64,000 bases of DNA from Streptomyces violaceusniger (GTDB lineage: Bacteria; Actinomycetota; Actinomycetes; Streptomycetales; Streptomycetaceae), in the NCBI GenBank assembly GCA_005405945.1, contig BJHW01000001.1:6200001-6264000 (forward strand). The letters run 5' to 3'. Below, in pieces: positions 10,382 through 17,779 of this stretch (positions are counted from its first letter, which is position 1; each line of letters starts with the position of its first letter). The position numbers and the translations under genes are program-made. The notes under the pieces were generated by a model. That model did not search any database and was not told the origin of the DNA. It worked only from the letters and a program-made list of their open reading frames with translations.

Positions 10382-10611
10382 AAGGGGCTCCTCGAACCTG
10401 CGAGAGCTGGATTACTAAGCAGTAACTTAATGTGGCTTGACCGAGATTACCCGTCCGGACGGGAACCCATGTAGTCGACGAGCCGGTGATCTGTGTCGCT
10501 CACTTGGCCCCGCCTCCCCTCACTTGGCCCCTCCCCGTGGCTCCTCGTCCGCCGCGCCGGGCCCATCCTCCACCTCTTCCACGCCCGCTTGGGCATAAGC
10601 CTCATATAAAA

Positions 10612-10632
10612 CTTGAGCCCTGTCGACTCAGG
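10612..10632. promoter_or_regulatory. HAIR operator 1 of dnaK
   Basis: The half-sites CTTGAGC and ACTCAGG are separated by 7 bp. The consensus for HspR binding is CTTGAGT-N7-ACTCAAG; the right arm has one substitution (AAG to AGG). It lies 75 bp upstream of the dnaK start. Confidence 0.85.
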
Positions 10633-10663
10633 TCTGTTGACAGCCGCAGAGCGGTGATGCACG

Positions 10664-10684
10664 CTTGAGTCTGTTCCACTCAAT
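10664..10684. promoter_or_regulatory. HAIR operator 2 of dnaK
   Basis: The half-sites CTTGAGT and ACTCAAT are separated by 7 bp and end 22 bp before the dnaK ATG, next to the RBS. Together with HAIR 1 it forms a tandem HspR site, 52 bp centre to centre (about five helical turns). Confidence 0.85.
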
Positions 10685-10706
10685 GCTGTAGCTGGAGGAT
10701 CCCGAA

Positions 10707-12575
10707 ATGGCACGTGCGGTCGGCATCGACCTGGGTACGACGAACTCCGTCGTCAGTGTTCTCGAAGGCGGTGAGCCCACCGTCATCACCAACGCCGAGG
10801 GCGCCAGGACCACGCCGTCCGTCGTGGCGTTCGCGAAGAACGGCGAGGTGCTGGTCGGCGAGGTCGCCAAGCGCCAGGCAGTGACCAACGTGGACCGCAC
10901 CGTCCGCTCGGTCAAGCGCCACATGGGCACCGACTGGAAGATCAACCTCGACGGCAAGGACTTCAACCCGCAGCAGATGAGCGCCTTCATCCTGCAGAAG
11001 CTCAAGCGGGATGCGGAGTCGTACCTCGGCGAGAAGGTCACGGACGCGGTCATCACCGTCCCGGCGTACTTCAACGACGCCGAGCGCCAGGCGACCAAGG
11101 AAGCCGGTGAGATCGCGGGCCTCAACGTCCTGCGTATCGTCAACGAGCCTACCGCCGCCGCGCTCGCCTACGGGCTGGAGAAGGACGACCAGACCATTCT
11201 GGTCTTCGACCTCGGTGGCGGCACCTTCGACGTCTCGCTGCTGGAGATCGGCGACGGCGTGGTGGAGGTCAAGGCCACCAACGGTGACAACCACCTCGGT
11301 GGTGACGACTGGGACCAGCGCGTCGTCGACTACCTGGTCAAGCAGTTCAACAACGGCCACGGCGTCGACCTGTCCAAGGACAAGATGGCCCTGCAGCGCC
11401 TCCGCGAGGCCGCTGAGAAGGCGAAGATCGAGCTCTCCAGCTCGTCCGAGACCACCATCAACCTGCCCTACATCACGGCGTCCGCCGAGGGCCCGCTGCA
11501 CCTGGACGAGAAGCTCACCCGCGCCCAGTTCCAGCAGCTCACCTCCGACCTGCTGGAGCGCTGCAAGACCCCGTTCCACAACGTCATCAAGGACGCGGGC
11601 ATCTCGCTGTCCGAGATCGACCACGTGGTCCTGGTCGGTGGCTCGACCCGTATGCCCGCCGTCGCCGAGCTCGTCAAGGAGCTGACCGGCGGCAAGGAGG
11701 CCAACAAGGGCGTCAACCCGGACGAGGTCGTCGCCATCGGCGCCTCCCTCCAGGCCGGTGTCCTCAAGGGCGAGGTCAAGGACGTCCTGCTGCTGGACGT
11801 CACCCCGCTGTCCCTCGGCATCGAGACCAAGGGCGGCATCATGACCAAGCTGATCGAGCGCAACACGACCATTCCGACCAAGCGCTCGGAGATCTTCACC
11901 ACGGCCGAGGACAACCAGCCGTCCGTGCAGATCCAGGTCTACCAGGGCGAGCGCGAGATCGCGGCGTACAACAAGAAGCTCGGGATGTTCGAGCTGACCG
12001 GCCTGCCCCCGGCCCCGCGCGGCGTGCCGCAGATCGAGGTCACCTTCGACATCGACGCCAACGGCATCATGCACGTCGGCGCGAAGGACCTCGGCACCGG
12101 CAAGGAGCAGAAGATGACCGTCACCGGCGGCTCCGCGCTGCCGAAGGACGACATCGACCGCATGATGCGCGAGGCCGAGCAGTACGCGGAGGAGGACCAC
12201 AAGCGCCGCGAGGCCGCCGAGACCCGTAACCAGGCCGAGCAGCTGGTCTACCAGACGGACAAGTTCCTCAAGGACAACGAGGACAAGGTCCCGGGCGAGG
12301 TCAAGACCGAGGTCGAGGAGGCCCTCACCGAGCTGAAGGAGAAGCTCAAGGGCGAGGACACCGCCGAGATCCGCACCGCGACCGAGAAGGTCGCCGCGGT
12401 CAGCCAGAAGCTGGGCCAGGCCATGTACGCCAACACCGCGGACGGCGCGGGCGAGGCCGGTGCCGCCGCCGGTGACGCCGGCGCCGCGGGCCAGGCCAAG
12501 GCCGATGACGATGTGGTGGACGCCGAGATCGTCGACGACGACAAGGCCGACAAGGGTCAGGGTGGTGCCGCGTGA
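10707..12575 (+). CDS. dnaK: chaperone DnaK (Hsp70)
   Basis: This is the ATP-dependent folding chaperone of the cytosol, working with DnaJ and GrpE. The 622-residue protein has the nucleotide-binding domain signatures GIDLGTTNS (6-14) and DLGGGTFDVS (about 170). VLVGGSTRMP is near 310, followed by the linker DVLLLDVTPLSLG and the substrate-binding domain. A disordered acidic tail ends the protein. Its RBS is GGAGG just before the ATG. The gene leads the dnaK-grpE-dnaJ-hspR operon and overlaps grpE by 4 nt. Two HAIR sites upstream indicate repression by HspR, which in streptomycetes uses DnaK as co-repressor. Confidence 0.98.
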   Translation: MARAVGIDLGTTNSVVSVLEGGEPTVITNAEGARTTPSVVAFAKNGEVLVGEVAKRQAVTNVDRTVRSVKRHMGTDWKINLDGKDFNPQQMSAFILQKLKRDAESYLGEKVTDAVITVPAYFNDAERQATKEAGEIAGLNVLRIVNEPTAAALAYGLEKDDQTILVFDLGGGTFDVSLLEIGDGVVEVKATNGDNHLGGDDWDQRVVDYLVKQFNNGHGVDLSKDKMALQRLREAAEKAKIELSSSSETTINLPYITASAEGPLHLDEKLTRAQFQQLTSDLLERCKTPFHNVIKDAGISLSEIDHVVLVGGSTRMPAVAELVKELTGGKEANKGVNPDEVVAIGASLQAGVLKGEVKDVLLLDVTPLSLGIETKGGIMTKLIERNTTIPTKRSEIFTTAEDNQPSVQIQVYQGEREIAAYNKKLGMFELTGLPPAPRGVPQIEVTFDIDANGIMHVGAKDLGTGKEQKMTVTGGSALPKDDIDRMMREAEQYAEEDHKRREAAETRNQAEQLVYQTDKFLKDNEDKVPGEVKTEVEEALTELKEKLKGEDTAEIRTATEKVAAVSQKLGQAMYANTADGAGEAGAAAGDAGAAGQAKADDDVVDAEIVDDDKADKGQGGAA

Positions 12576-13228
12576 CGGAGGAGACCCCGGGCTTCGAGGA
12601 GCAGCCCGACGTCCCCTCCGAGGCCGCGCAGACCCCCGACGACGCGGCGAAGGGCGCCGGGTCCGCCGACAAGGCGGGCCCGGCGGCCCCGGCCGGGGAC
12701 CTCGAGCAGGTAGCCCTTCAGGCACAGCTGGACCAGGTCCGTACCGCGCTCAACGAGCGGACGGCCGACCTCCAGCGGCTCCAGGCGGAGTACCAGAACT
12801 ATCGGCGCCGGGTCGAGCGGGACCGGGTGACGGTCAAGGAGATCGCCGTGGCGAGCCTCCTGTCCGAGCTGCTGCCCGTGCTCGACGACATCGGCCGCGC
12901 CCGTGACCACGGCGAGCTCGTCGGCGGCTTCAAGTCGGTGGGCGAGTCCGTGGAGACGGTGGTGGCCAAGCTGGGCCTCCAGCAGTTCGGCAAGGAGGGC
13001 GAGCCCTTCGACCCGCTGATCCACGAGGCCCTGATGCACAGTTACGCGCCGGATGTCACCGAGACCACGTGCGTGCAGATTCTGCAGCCGGGGTATCGAA
13101 TCGGCGAGCGCACGATCCGCCCGGCGCGGGTCGCCGTCGCCGAGCCCCAGCCGGGAGCCACCCCCGGCAAGGGCGAAGGCGAGACCGCGGCGCCGGACGA
13201 GGAGAGCGGTGGCCCGGAAGAGGGCTGA
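12572..13228 (+). CDS. grpE: nucleotide exchange factor GrpE
   Basis: This factor releases ADP from DnaK. The 218-residue protein begins with an acidic, disordered region (about 1-55). A coiled-coil follows (LQAQLDQVRTALNERTADLQ), then the GrpE signature region with NYRRRVERDRVTVKEIA and LLPVLDDIGRARDHGELV. The C-terminal beta domain contains PFDPLIHEALMHS. The GTG start lies in a GTGA overlap with the dnaK stop, indicating translational coupling. The low-complexity C-terminal tail is typical of actinomycete homologs. Confidence 0.96.
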   Translation: MTEETPGFEEQPDVPSEAAQTPDDAAKGAGSADKAGPAAPAGDLEQVALQAQLDQVRTALNERTADLQRLQAEYQNYRRRVERDRVTVKEIAVASLLSELLPVLDDIGRARDHGELVGGFKSVGESVETVVAKLGLQQFGKEGEPFDPLIHEALMHSYAPDVTETTCVQILQPGYRIGERTIRPARVAVAEPQPGATPGKGEGETAAPDEESGGPEEG

Positions 13229-13273
13229 CGTGACGGTGACCGCGAGAGCAGCAGGAGAGGAGGGACGTCGGGG

Positions 13274-14458
13274 ATGAGCACCAAGGACTTCGTGGAGAAG
13301 GACTATTACAAAGTCCTCGGCGTCCCCAAGGACGCCACCGAGGCAGAGATCAAGAAGGCGTACCGGAAGCTCGCCCGCGAGTACCACCCGGACGCCAACA
13401 AGGGCGACGCCAAGGCGGAGGACCGGTTCAAGGAGATCTCCGAGGCCAATGACATCCTCGGGGACCCCAAGCGGCGCAAGGAGTACGACGAGGCCCGCGC
13501 GCTGTTCGGCAACGGGGGCTTCCGCCCCGGGCCGGGCGGGCCGGGCTCCACCGGCAGCTTCAACTTCGACCTGGGCGACCTCTTCGGCGGCGCGCAGGGC
13601 GGCGGCGGCGGTGGCGGCGCCGGAGGCTTCGGCGGCGGGCTCGGGGACGTCTTCGGCGGGCTGTTCGGCCGCGGCGGCGCCACCCGCGCCCAGCCGCGCC
13701 GGGGCCAGGACATCGAGTCCGAGGTGACGCTCAGCTTCACCGAGGCCGTCGAGGGGGCCACGGTCCCGCTGCGGATGTCCAGCCAGGCCCCGTGCAAGGC
13801 CTGCTCGGGCACCGGCGACCGGGACGGCACCCCGCGCGTCTGTCCGACCTGTGTCGGCACCGGCCAGGTCAGCCGGGGCGGCGGGGGCGGCTTCTCGCTC
13901 ACCGACCCGTGCGTGGAGTGCCGCGGCCGCGGGCTGATCGCGCAGAACCCGTGCGAGACCTGCAAGGGCAGCGGACGGGCCCGTTCCGCCCGCACCATGC
14001 AGGTCCGGATCCCCGCGGGGGTCAGCGACGGCCAGCGGATCCGGCTGCGCGGCAAGGGCGCCCCGGGCGAGACCGGCGGCCCGGCGGGCGATCTGTACGT
14101 GGTCGTGCACGTGGACCCGCACCCGGTCTTCGGCCGCAAGGACGACAACCTGACCGTCACCGTGCCCGTCACCCTTCCCGAGGCGGCGCTCGGCGGCGAG
14201 ATCAAGGTCCCCACCCTGGGCGGCCCGCCGGTCACCCTGAAGCTGCCGCCCGGCACGCCCAACGGGCGGACCATGCGCGCCCGGGGCAAGGGCGCGGTGC
14301 GCAAGGACGGCACCCGCGGCGACCTGCTGGTCACCGTCGAGGTCACGGTGCCGAAGGACCTGAGCGACCCGGCGCGTGACGCGCTGGAGTCGTATCGCGA
14401 GGCGACCGTGGGAGAGGACCCACGGGCGGAGCTGTTCAAGGCCGCGAAGGGAGCTTGA
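13274..14458 (+). CDS. dnaJ: co-chaperone DnaJ (type I Hsp40)
   Basis: This co-chaperone stimulates the DnaK ATPase and delivers substrates. The 394-residue protein has a J domain (about 10-75) with the catalytic HPD tripeptide in REYHPDANKG. A Gly/Phe-rich segment follows (about 80-140). The zinc-binding domain has all four CxxCxGxG motifs (CKACSGTG, CPTCVGTG, CVECRGRG, CETCKGSG; about 173-235), then two beta-sandwich substrate domains. GGAGG precedes the ATG. The 45-nt gap after grpE shows no terminator. Confidence 0.97.
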   Translation: MSTKDFVEKDYYKVLGVPKDATEAEIKKAYRKLAREYHPDANKGDAKAEDRFKEISEANDILGDPKRRKEYDEARALFGNGGFRPGPGGPGSTGSFNFDLGDLFGGAQGGGGGGGAGGFGGGLGDVFGGLFGRGGATRAQPRRGQDIESEVTLSFTEAVEGATVPLRMSSQAPCKACSGTGDRDGTPRVCPTCVGTGQVSRGGGGGFSLTDPCVECRGRGLIAQNPCETCKGSGRARSARTMQVRIPAGVSDGQRIRLRGKGAPGETGGPAGDLYVVVHVDPHPVFGRKDDNLTVTVPVTLPEAALGGEIKVPTLGGPPVTLKLPPGTPNGRTMRARGKGAVRKDGTRGDLLVTVEVTVPKDLSDPARDALESYREATVGEDPRAELFKAAKGA

Positions 14459-14459
14459 G

Positions 14460-14939
14460 ATGGACGGCCGAGGAGGAATCGGAGGCAGGGGCGCCGGCCG
14501 ACCCCGCAATCCCTATGAGCTGACCGAGGATTCGCCGGTCTACGTCATCTCGGTGGCCGCCCAGCTCTCCGGGCTGCACCCGCAGACCCTGCGTCAGTAC
14601 GATCGCCTCGGCCTGGTCTCGCCCGACCGTACCGCCGGCCGCGGCCGACGGTACTCCGCGCGCGACATCCAGCTGCTCCGCCAGGTCCAGCAGCTGTCCC
14701 AGGACGAGGGCATCAACCTCGCCGGGATCAAGCGCATCATCGAACTGGAGAACCAGGTCGCGGCCCTCCAGGCCCGGGTCGCCGAGCTCCAGGCCGCGGT
14801 CGAGGGTGCCGCGACGGCCATGCAGCAGCGCGAGGCCCAGGTCCACGCCTCCTACCGCCGCGACCTGGTCCGCTACCAGGACGTCCAGCAGAGCAGCGCC
14901 CTGGTGGTCTGGCGGCCGAAGCCCAAGCGCGGCGAATAG
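14460..14939 (+). CDS. hspR: heat-shock repressor HspR (MerR family)
   Basis: This is a MerR-family repressor of 159 residues that binds HAIR sites at dnaK and clpB. It has a winged-helix DNA-binding domain (about 25-95: SVAAQLSGLHPQTLRQYDRL, GRGRRYSARDI) and a long coiled-coil helix (about 95-135) for dimerisation. The ATG lies 1 nt after the dnaJ stop, so it is the last gene of the operon it represses and forms a negative feedback loop. The basic C-terminal tail (VWRPKPKRGE) is typical. Confidence 0.96.
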   Translation: MDGRGGIGGRGAGRPRNPYELTEDSPVYVISVAAQLSGLHPQTLRQYDRLGLVSPDRTAGRGRRYSARDIQLLRQVQQLSQDEGINLAGIKRIIELENQVAALQARVAELQAAVEGAATAMQQREAQVHASYRRDLVRYQDVQQSSALVVWRPKPKRGE

Positions 14940-14972
14940 CGCCTCTAGCGCCTCAAGGCCTTGTGCCCACGT

Positions 14973-15002
14973 GGCCCGGCGACCGTTCCCGGTCGCCGGG
15001 CC
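14973..15002. terminator. terminator of the dnaK operon
   Basis: A perfect 12-bp stem (ggcccggcgacc / ggtcgccgggcc) has a 6-nt loop. It lies between hspR and a convergent gene and probably works in both directions. Confidence 0.85.
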
Positions 15003-15033
15003 CGCTTGTGCGCGGACGCGGGTCGGGAGCAGG

Positions 15034-15633
15034 TCACGACCCGCCCGGGCAACTCCACTTCGAGATCTTCATGGCGCGGACGTCGAAGTCGACGTCGATC
15101 GCTACCGGTCCGCTGCTGTTGACGACCCGTGCCCGGACGGTGTCGGCCCCGGTGCGGCGAGGCTCGCCGACGGTGAAGACCGTATCCGCCGTCACCCGCC
15201 CACACGTGGCGGCGAGGCCGTCCGCCCCCTTGCGTTTGCTGATCATCGCATTCCTCAGCGCGGTCTCGGTGAAGTGCACCGCCATCAGCTTCGACAGCTT
15301 GGCGTCCTGGGCCGGCCTCCGGGAGGCGAGAGCTTCCGGCAGGCCGGAATAGTAGGCGCGCAGTTTCTCCTGGGCCCGCTCCATGTCCCTGCCTTCCCGG
15401 GGGTGAGCGGGCTCCACCGCTGACCGTTCCGGCCTCGTGACGTTCCAGACGGTGGCCGCTCCGAAGGCGACCACCCCGACGGCGGCGACGGCGCCGGCAA
15501 GAACACGGCGCCTGCGCCGCCCGGCACTGCGCCGTCGCACGTCCCGCCCGGACAGGGCCCGTTCGACCCGGACATCGTCGAGTGCCGTCGCGGTCTCGGC
15601 GAACCAGGCTTCGACCCGGCGCTCATCCGACAT
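15034..15633 (-). CDS. membrane protein encoded with an ECF sigma factor
   Basis: This 199-residue protein of unknown family has a short cytosolic N terminus (about 1-40, ending RRRSAGRRRRR). One TM helix follows (about 43-63), then an extracellular domain with two cysteines (CGRVT and the C-terminal KWSCPGGS). It starts 3 nt after the stop of an ECF sigma factor, so the two are an operon. Position and topology suggest an anti-sigma or co-regulator. There is no zinc HxxxCxxC anti-sigma motif, so that role is only an inference. Confidence 0.7.
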   Translation of the reverse strand: MSDERRVEAWFAETATALDDVRVERALSGRDVRRRSAGRRRRRVLAGAVAAVGVVAFGAATVWNVTRPERSAVEPAHPREGRDMERAQEKLRAYYSGLPEALASRRPAQDAKLSKLMAVHFTETALRNAMISKRKGADGLAATCGRVTADTVFTVGEPRRTGADTVRARVVNSSGPVAIDVDFDVRAMKISKWSCPGGS

Positions 15634-15636
15634 GAT

Positions 15637-16125
15637 CTACCTCTTTGTCCGGCAGGGGGAAAGGTAGTGAGCGAGCGACGTCCGCCCCCGGACCAGCCAC
15701 GTCCTGACGCTGCCCGTCGGCCAGCCCATCTCGGCGCTGATCTGCTCGACGCTCAGATCGCACAAATGGTAGAGAACGATCACGCTTCGCTGCTTGGCCG
15801 GAAGCGTTTTGAGCGCGTCCATGAGGGCGACGTGCTCCGGGGAGGGGCCTTCCACGTGTCGATCTTCATGATGGCGCTGCAGCAGCTGTAAACCGCGCCG
15901 CACCCGGCGGAACCGGGATACGGCGAGCCGCCACGCCGTGGTGCGGATCCACGCCTCCTGCGAAGCGGCGCCCGAGAACCGCTCCCACCGGTCCCAGGCC
16001 TTGATGAACGCTTCCTGGACGACATCCTGGGCCTCGGAGAGATCCCCGGTCATCGCGTAGAGCTGCCGAACGAGCCTGGGATAGGCCAGTGCATAGAAAT
16101 CGTCGAACTCCTCTTCCCGCCGCAC
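15637..16125 (-). CDS. ECF RNA polymerase sigma factor (SigE-like family)
   Basis: This is an alternative sigma factor of 162 residues with only regions 2 and 4. Region 2 includes DLSEAQDVVQEAFIKAWDRW. Region 4 (about 100-155) includes LPAKQRSVIVLYHLCDLSVE and the helix-turn-helix SAEMGWPTGSVRTWLVRGR. The GTG start is preceded by GGAAGAGGGG. It is cotranscribed with the membrane protein downstream and is divergent from a secreted repeat protein gene, a candidate target. The regulating signal cannot be read from the sequence. Confidence 0.88.
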   Translation of the reverse strand: MRREEEFDDFYALAYPRLVRQLYAMTGDLSEAQDVVQEAFIKAWDRWERFSGAASQEAWIRTTAWRLAVSRFRRVRRGLQLLQRHHEDRHVEGPSPEHVALMDALKTLPAKQRSVIVLYHLCDLSVEQISAEMGWPTGSVRTWLVRGRTSLAHYLSPCRTKR

Positions 16126-16292
16126 CCATCGCCCCTCTTCCCGCCGATTCCCCGCACAGGAGGACGCACCGGCGTCCGCGCCGCGCTACGGCGCCGTGCT
16201 GTGACCTGTATCACCGGGATCGGGTGTCGCCGCAGGGTCCCCGTGGCGCGTATTCGCCATGTCCCAGTCGGACCGACAGCAGAGGAACCCTC

Positions 16293-16790
16293 ATGCGCCA
16301 CGCCGGACGCCGCAAGGCGAGCAAGACAGCCACGAAGCTCAAGACCGCCGCGGTCAGCGCCCTCGCGCTCGGCGGCCTGCTCCTGGCGGCGGAGTCACAG
16401 GCCAACGCCGCCGCGCCGGCCTCCCACTCCGCGCCGGACGTCGAGAAGGAGGCACACGCGCAAAAGGAGGAGCCCGGTGCGTGGAAGAACGCGCCCGGGC
16501 TCTCGGCAGCCCAGAAGCGGGCCCTCGCGCAGCGGGAAAGGACCATCGCCACCGCGCAGGCGAAGGCCAGGTCCCACGCGTCCTCGCCCTCAAAGGCTGA
16601 GGAGCGGGCCCTCGCACAGCGGGCGAGGGCCGTGGCGGCGGCGAAGGACGGCGCCGACGCCCGGGCCCAGGAGCGGGCCCGCGCACAGCGGGAAAGGGCC
16701 GTGAGCATCGCGAAGATGTCCGAGGCGGAGGCGAGGGCGCGCGCCGAGAAGGCCCGCGCGGTGGCGAAGTACCGCTCGTCCCACCGCTGA
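16293..16790 (+). CDS. secreted Ala/Arg-rich repeat protein
   Basis: This 165-residue protein matches no family I recognise. Residues 1-40 look like a Sec signal peptide: a basic n-region (MRHAGRRKASKTATKLK), a hydrophobic core, and a cleavage-like QANAAA. The mature part is built of imperfect repeats with the pattern A-R-A-x-A-Q-R-x-R-A-x-A, in four copies (ALAQRERTIATAQ, ALAQRARAVAAAK, ARAQRERAVSIAK, ARAEKARAVAKY). These should form a long, highly basic helix or coiled coil. GAGGAA at 16282-16287 serves as a weak RBS. It diverges from the ECF sigma operon. The role could be binding of an acidic wall polymer or DNA, but that is speculative. Confidence 0.7.
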   Translation: MRHAGRRKASKTATKLKTAAVSALALGGLLLAAESQANAAAPASHSAPDVEKEAHAQKEEPGAWKNAPGLSAAQKRALAQRERTIATAQAKARSHASSPSKAEERALAQRARAVAAAKDGADARAQERARAQRERAVSIAKMSEAEARARAEKARAVAKYRSSHR

Positions 16791-16808
16791 TCGGGGACAC
16801 CGCCCCGT

Positions 16809-16840
16809 GGAGGCCGACCGCCATCACGCGGTCGGCCTCC
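16809..16840 (+). terminator. terminator of the Ala/Arg repeat protein gene
   Basis: A perfect 13-bp stem (ggaggccgaccgc / gcggtcggcctcc) with a 6-nt loop is followed by ttcg. Confidence 0.85.
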
Positions 16841-16911
16841 TTCGCGTTCCCTGCGCCGTGACCGCACTCGCCCATGAGGCGCCTACGACGACGGAGGTAC
16901 CCGAAGGCATG

Positions 16912-17255
16912 GCTCAGATCTCGCTCGATGAGGCCCTGTTTCCAGCCATGCAGATCCCGGAAGGGCCGGCGAAGGGGTTCGCGATCGCGCAGCCCTCGTC
17001 ACCCTCACGATCGACCCGGCCCAGGCCCCCGCAGCCGCCGCCGCGCTGATGAACGACATCCTGCCGAAGCTCACCGCCGCGCCGGGCTTCGTCTCCGGCC
17101 AGTGGCTGGAGCCCGTGGACGGACGCGGCATGTCGATCCTGACGTTCGAGGACGAGGAGCGTGCCCGCGCCGCCGCCCCGCTGCTCGGGGCCTCGGCCCC
17201 CGGCGTCACCATCGAGTCCGTCGAGTTCCGCCGCGTCGCCCTCTCGCCACCGTAG
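16912..17255 (+). CDS. small antibiotic-monooxygenase-like (ABM) protein (probably frameshifted)
   Basis: The sequence from 16969 to 17255 encodes LVTLTIDPAQ, MNDILPKLTAAPGFVSGQWL and a closing beta strand, which resembles dimeric alpha-beta barrel (ABM-type) proteins of about 100 residues. A start is missing in that frame. The ATG at 16912 opens MAQISLDEALFPAMQIPEGPA in the next frame; adding one G near 16970 fuses them to a 114-residue protein. Alternatively translation starts at the ATG at 17049 and yields only 68 residues. Substrate and function are unknown. Confidence 0.5.
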
Positions 17256-17352
17256 GCACGGCCCATGCCCACGCGGCGGACGGCTTCCCGGTGATCTCGC
17301 GCCGATGGGGCGTTCCAGGCGCACCATGGAGATATGGGAGGAGGTACCGCCA

Positions 17353-17724
17353 ATGTTGGAGATCAAGACGATGGACAAGCCGGATGAGCGGCGGGACTTT
17401 CCCGGTGGTCATCTGGAGGCGCTGAACCTGACCGGACTGCATCTCGCCGTGGCCACCTTCGAGCCCGGCTGGCGCTGGAAGGAGTCGGTGCGGCCGATCG
17501 TGGGGACGGACAGCTGCCAGGTCCAGCACAGCGGGATCATCGTGCAGGGCCGGATGCGGGTGCGCATGGACGACGGGGCCGAGGGCGAGGTGGGCCCCGG
17601 CGATGTGTATGTGGTGCCGGCCGGCCACGAGGCGTGGGTGGTCGGTGACGAACAGGTGGTGATGTACGACGTCGGCGGGCAGATGGCGGAGACCTACGCG
17701 AAGTCCAGCGATGCCGGGGCGTGA
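17353..17724 (+). CDS. cupin-domain protein
   Basis: This is a single-domain cupin of 123 residues, a small beta barrel. Motif 1 is degenerate (SGIIVQGRMRVRMDDG lacks the usual HxH). Motif 2 has GDVYVVPAGHEAWVVGDE with one His. The mid-region FEPGWRWKESVRPIVGTDSC is typical of small stress- or signal-related cupins. With few metal ligands, a binding or structural role is more likely than catalysis. GGGAGGAGG at 17336-17344 is a strong RBS. It precedes the transporter gene by 55 bp in the same direction. Confidence 0.8.
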   Translation: MLEIKTMDKPDERRDFPGGHLEALNLTGLHLAVATFEPGWRWKESVRPIVGTDSCQVQHSGIIVQGRMRVRMDDGAEGEVGPGDVYVVPAGHEAWVVGDEQVVMYDVGGQMAETYAKSSDAGA

Positions 17725-17779
17725 GCCCGGGGGCGGGAGCGGCGTCGGGTAGCGGTTCCAGCCGGCGGCAGGGGACGAG

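Larger units (their letters stand above)
10382..10706. other. divergent regulatory region between the Fe-S gene and dnaK
   Basis: This 325-bp region contains the two HAIR operators listed separately and the start regions of both genes. No further gene is seen. Confidence 0.7.

Noticed and set aside
7736..10474. 912-codon open frame opposite the Fe-S oxidoreductase gene
   Set aside because: The real gene on the minus strand has two 4Fe-4S motifs and TM helices. The plus frame is low-complexity L/V/D/R/Q sequence.
10680..12725. 681-codon open frame antisense to dnaK
   Set aside because: It mirrors dnaK codon structure and consists of L/V/G/D/R-rich shadow sequence. This is the well-known artefact often annotated as NAD-specific glutamate dehydrogenase on the strand opposite dnaK.
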